Assembly: GCA_031255315.1 (NCBI GenBank)
Contig: JAIRSS010000032.1
Coordinates: forward strand, 1 to 5,426
Reading direction: 5' to 3'
Source: Spirochaetaceae bacterium
Lineage (GTDB): Bacteria > Spirochaetota > Spirochaetia > Treponematales > Breznakiellaceae
DNA length: 5,426 nt
Position numbers and translations under genes: made by a program. Below are positions 5,411-5,426 of this stretch, one piece after another. Numbering within the stretch: position 1 is the stretch's first letter; each line of letters begins with the position of its first letter. The notes beneath the pieces were generated by a model. The model did not search any database. It was not told the DNA's origin and saw only the letters and a list, made by a program, of their open reading frames with translations.

Positions 5411-5426
5411 TGAGTCTGCCCCGGAA

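Overview
The window looks like a chromosomal segment of a moderately GC-rich, anaerobe-type bacterium. A spirochaete of the Treponema group, for example a termite-gut type, is my best guess. The reasons are an interspersed repeat with the ends GTCATTGC / GCAATGAC, of a kind I associate with such genomes, a GH3 polysaccharide-degrading enzyme, and the gene styles. No single marker settles the taxonomy, so this assignment is inference.

Layout: (1) 1-465, plus strand: the 3' end of a glycoside hydrolase family 3 gene. (2) 466-863: a noncoding stretch of about 400 bases holding a roughly 90-bp MITE/REP-like element with 12-bp perfect terminal inverted repeats (659-748) and a possible degenerate relic of it. 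(3) 864-3435, minus strand: a tightly packed three-gene operon, transcribed leftward, coding for a small one-helix membrane protein (DUF6110/PacL-like architecture), a P1B-type heavy-metal ATPase with an N-terminal HMA_2-like domain, and a stand-alone HMA_2-like protein. The spacings are 2 nt and a 4-nt ATGA overlap. (4) 3436-3570: a divergent promoter region with a 7+3+7 inverted repeat between the two promoters. (5) 3571-4689, plus strand: a DUF2201-type protein with a decayed metallopeptidase motif and an intact VWA MIDAS site. (6) 4747-5362, minus strand: a conspicuously AT-rich Phd/YefM - RelE/ParE toxin-antitoxin pair with a palindromic operator candidate, probably acquired horizontally.

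The most interesting unit is the metal-ATPase operon. A tiny anchored helper, a pump whose sixth-helix motif reads CPV instead of CPC/SPC, and two HMA_2-type domains without CxxC resemble in outline the mycobacterial PacL-Ctp effluxosome modules. The metal, if any, cannot be read from the sequence. The rest is ordinary accessory content with a few notable details: the degenerate zinc site, the repeats and the operators.
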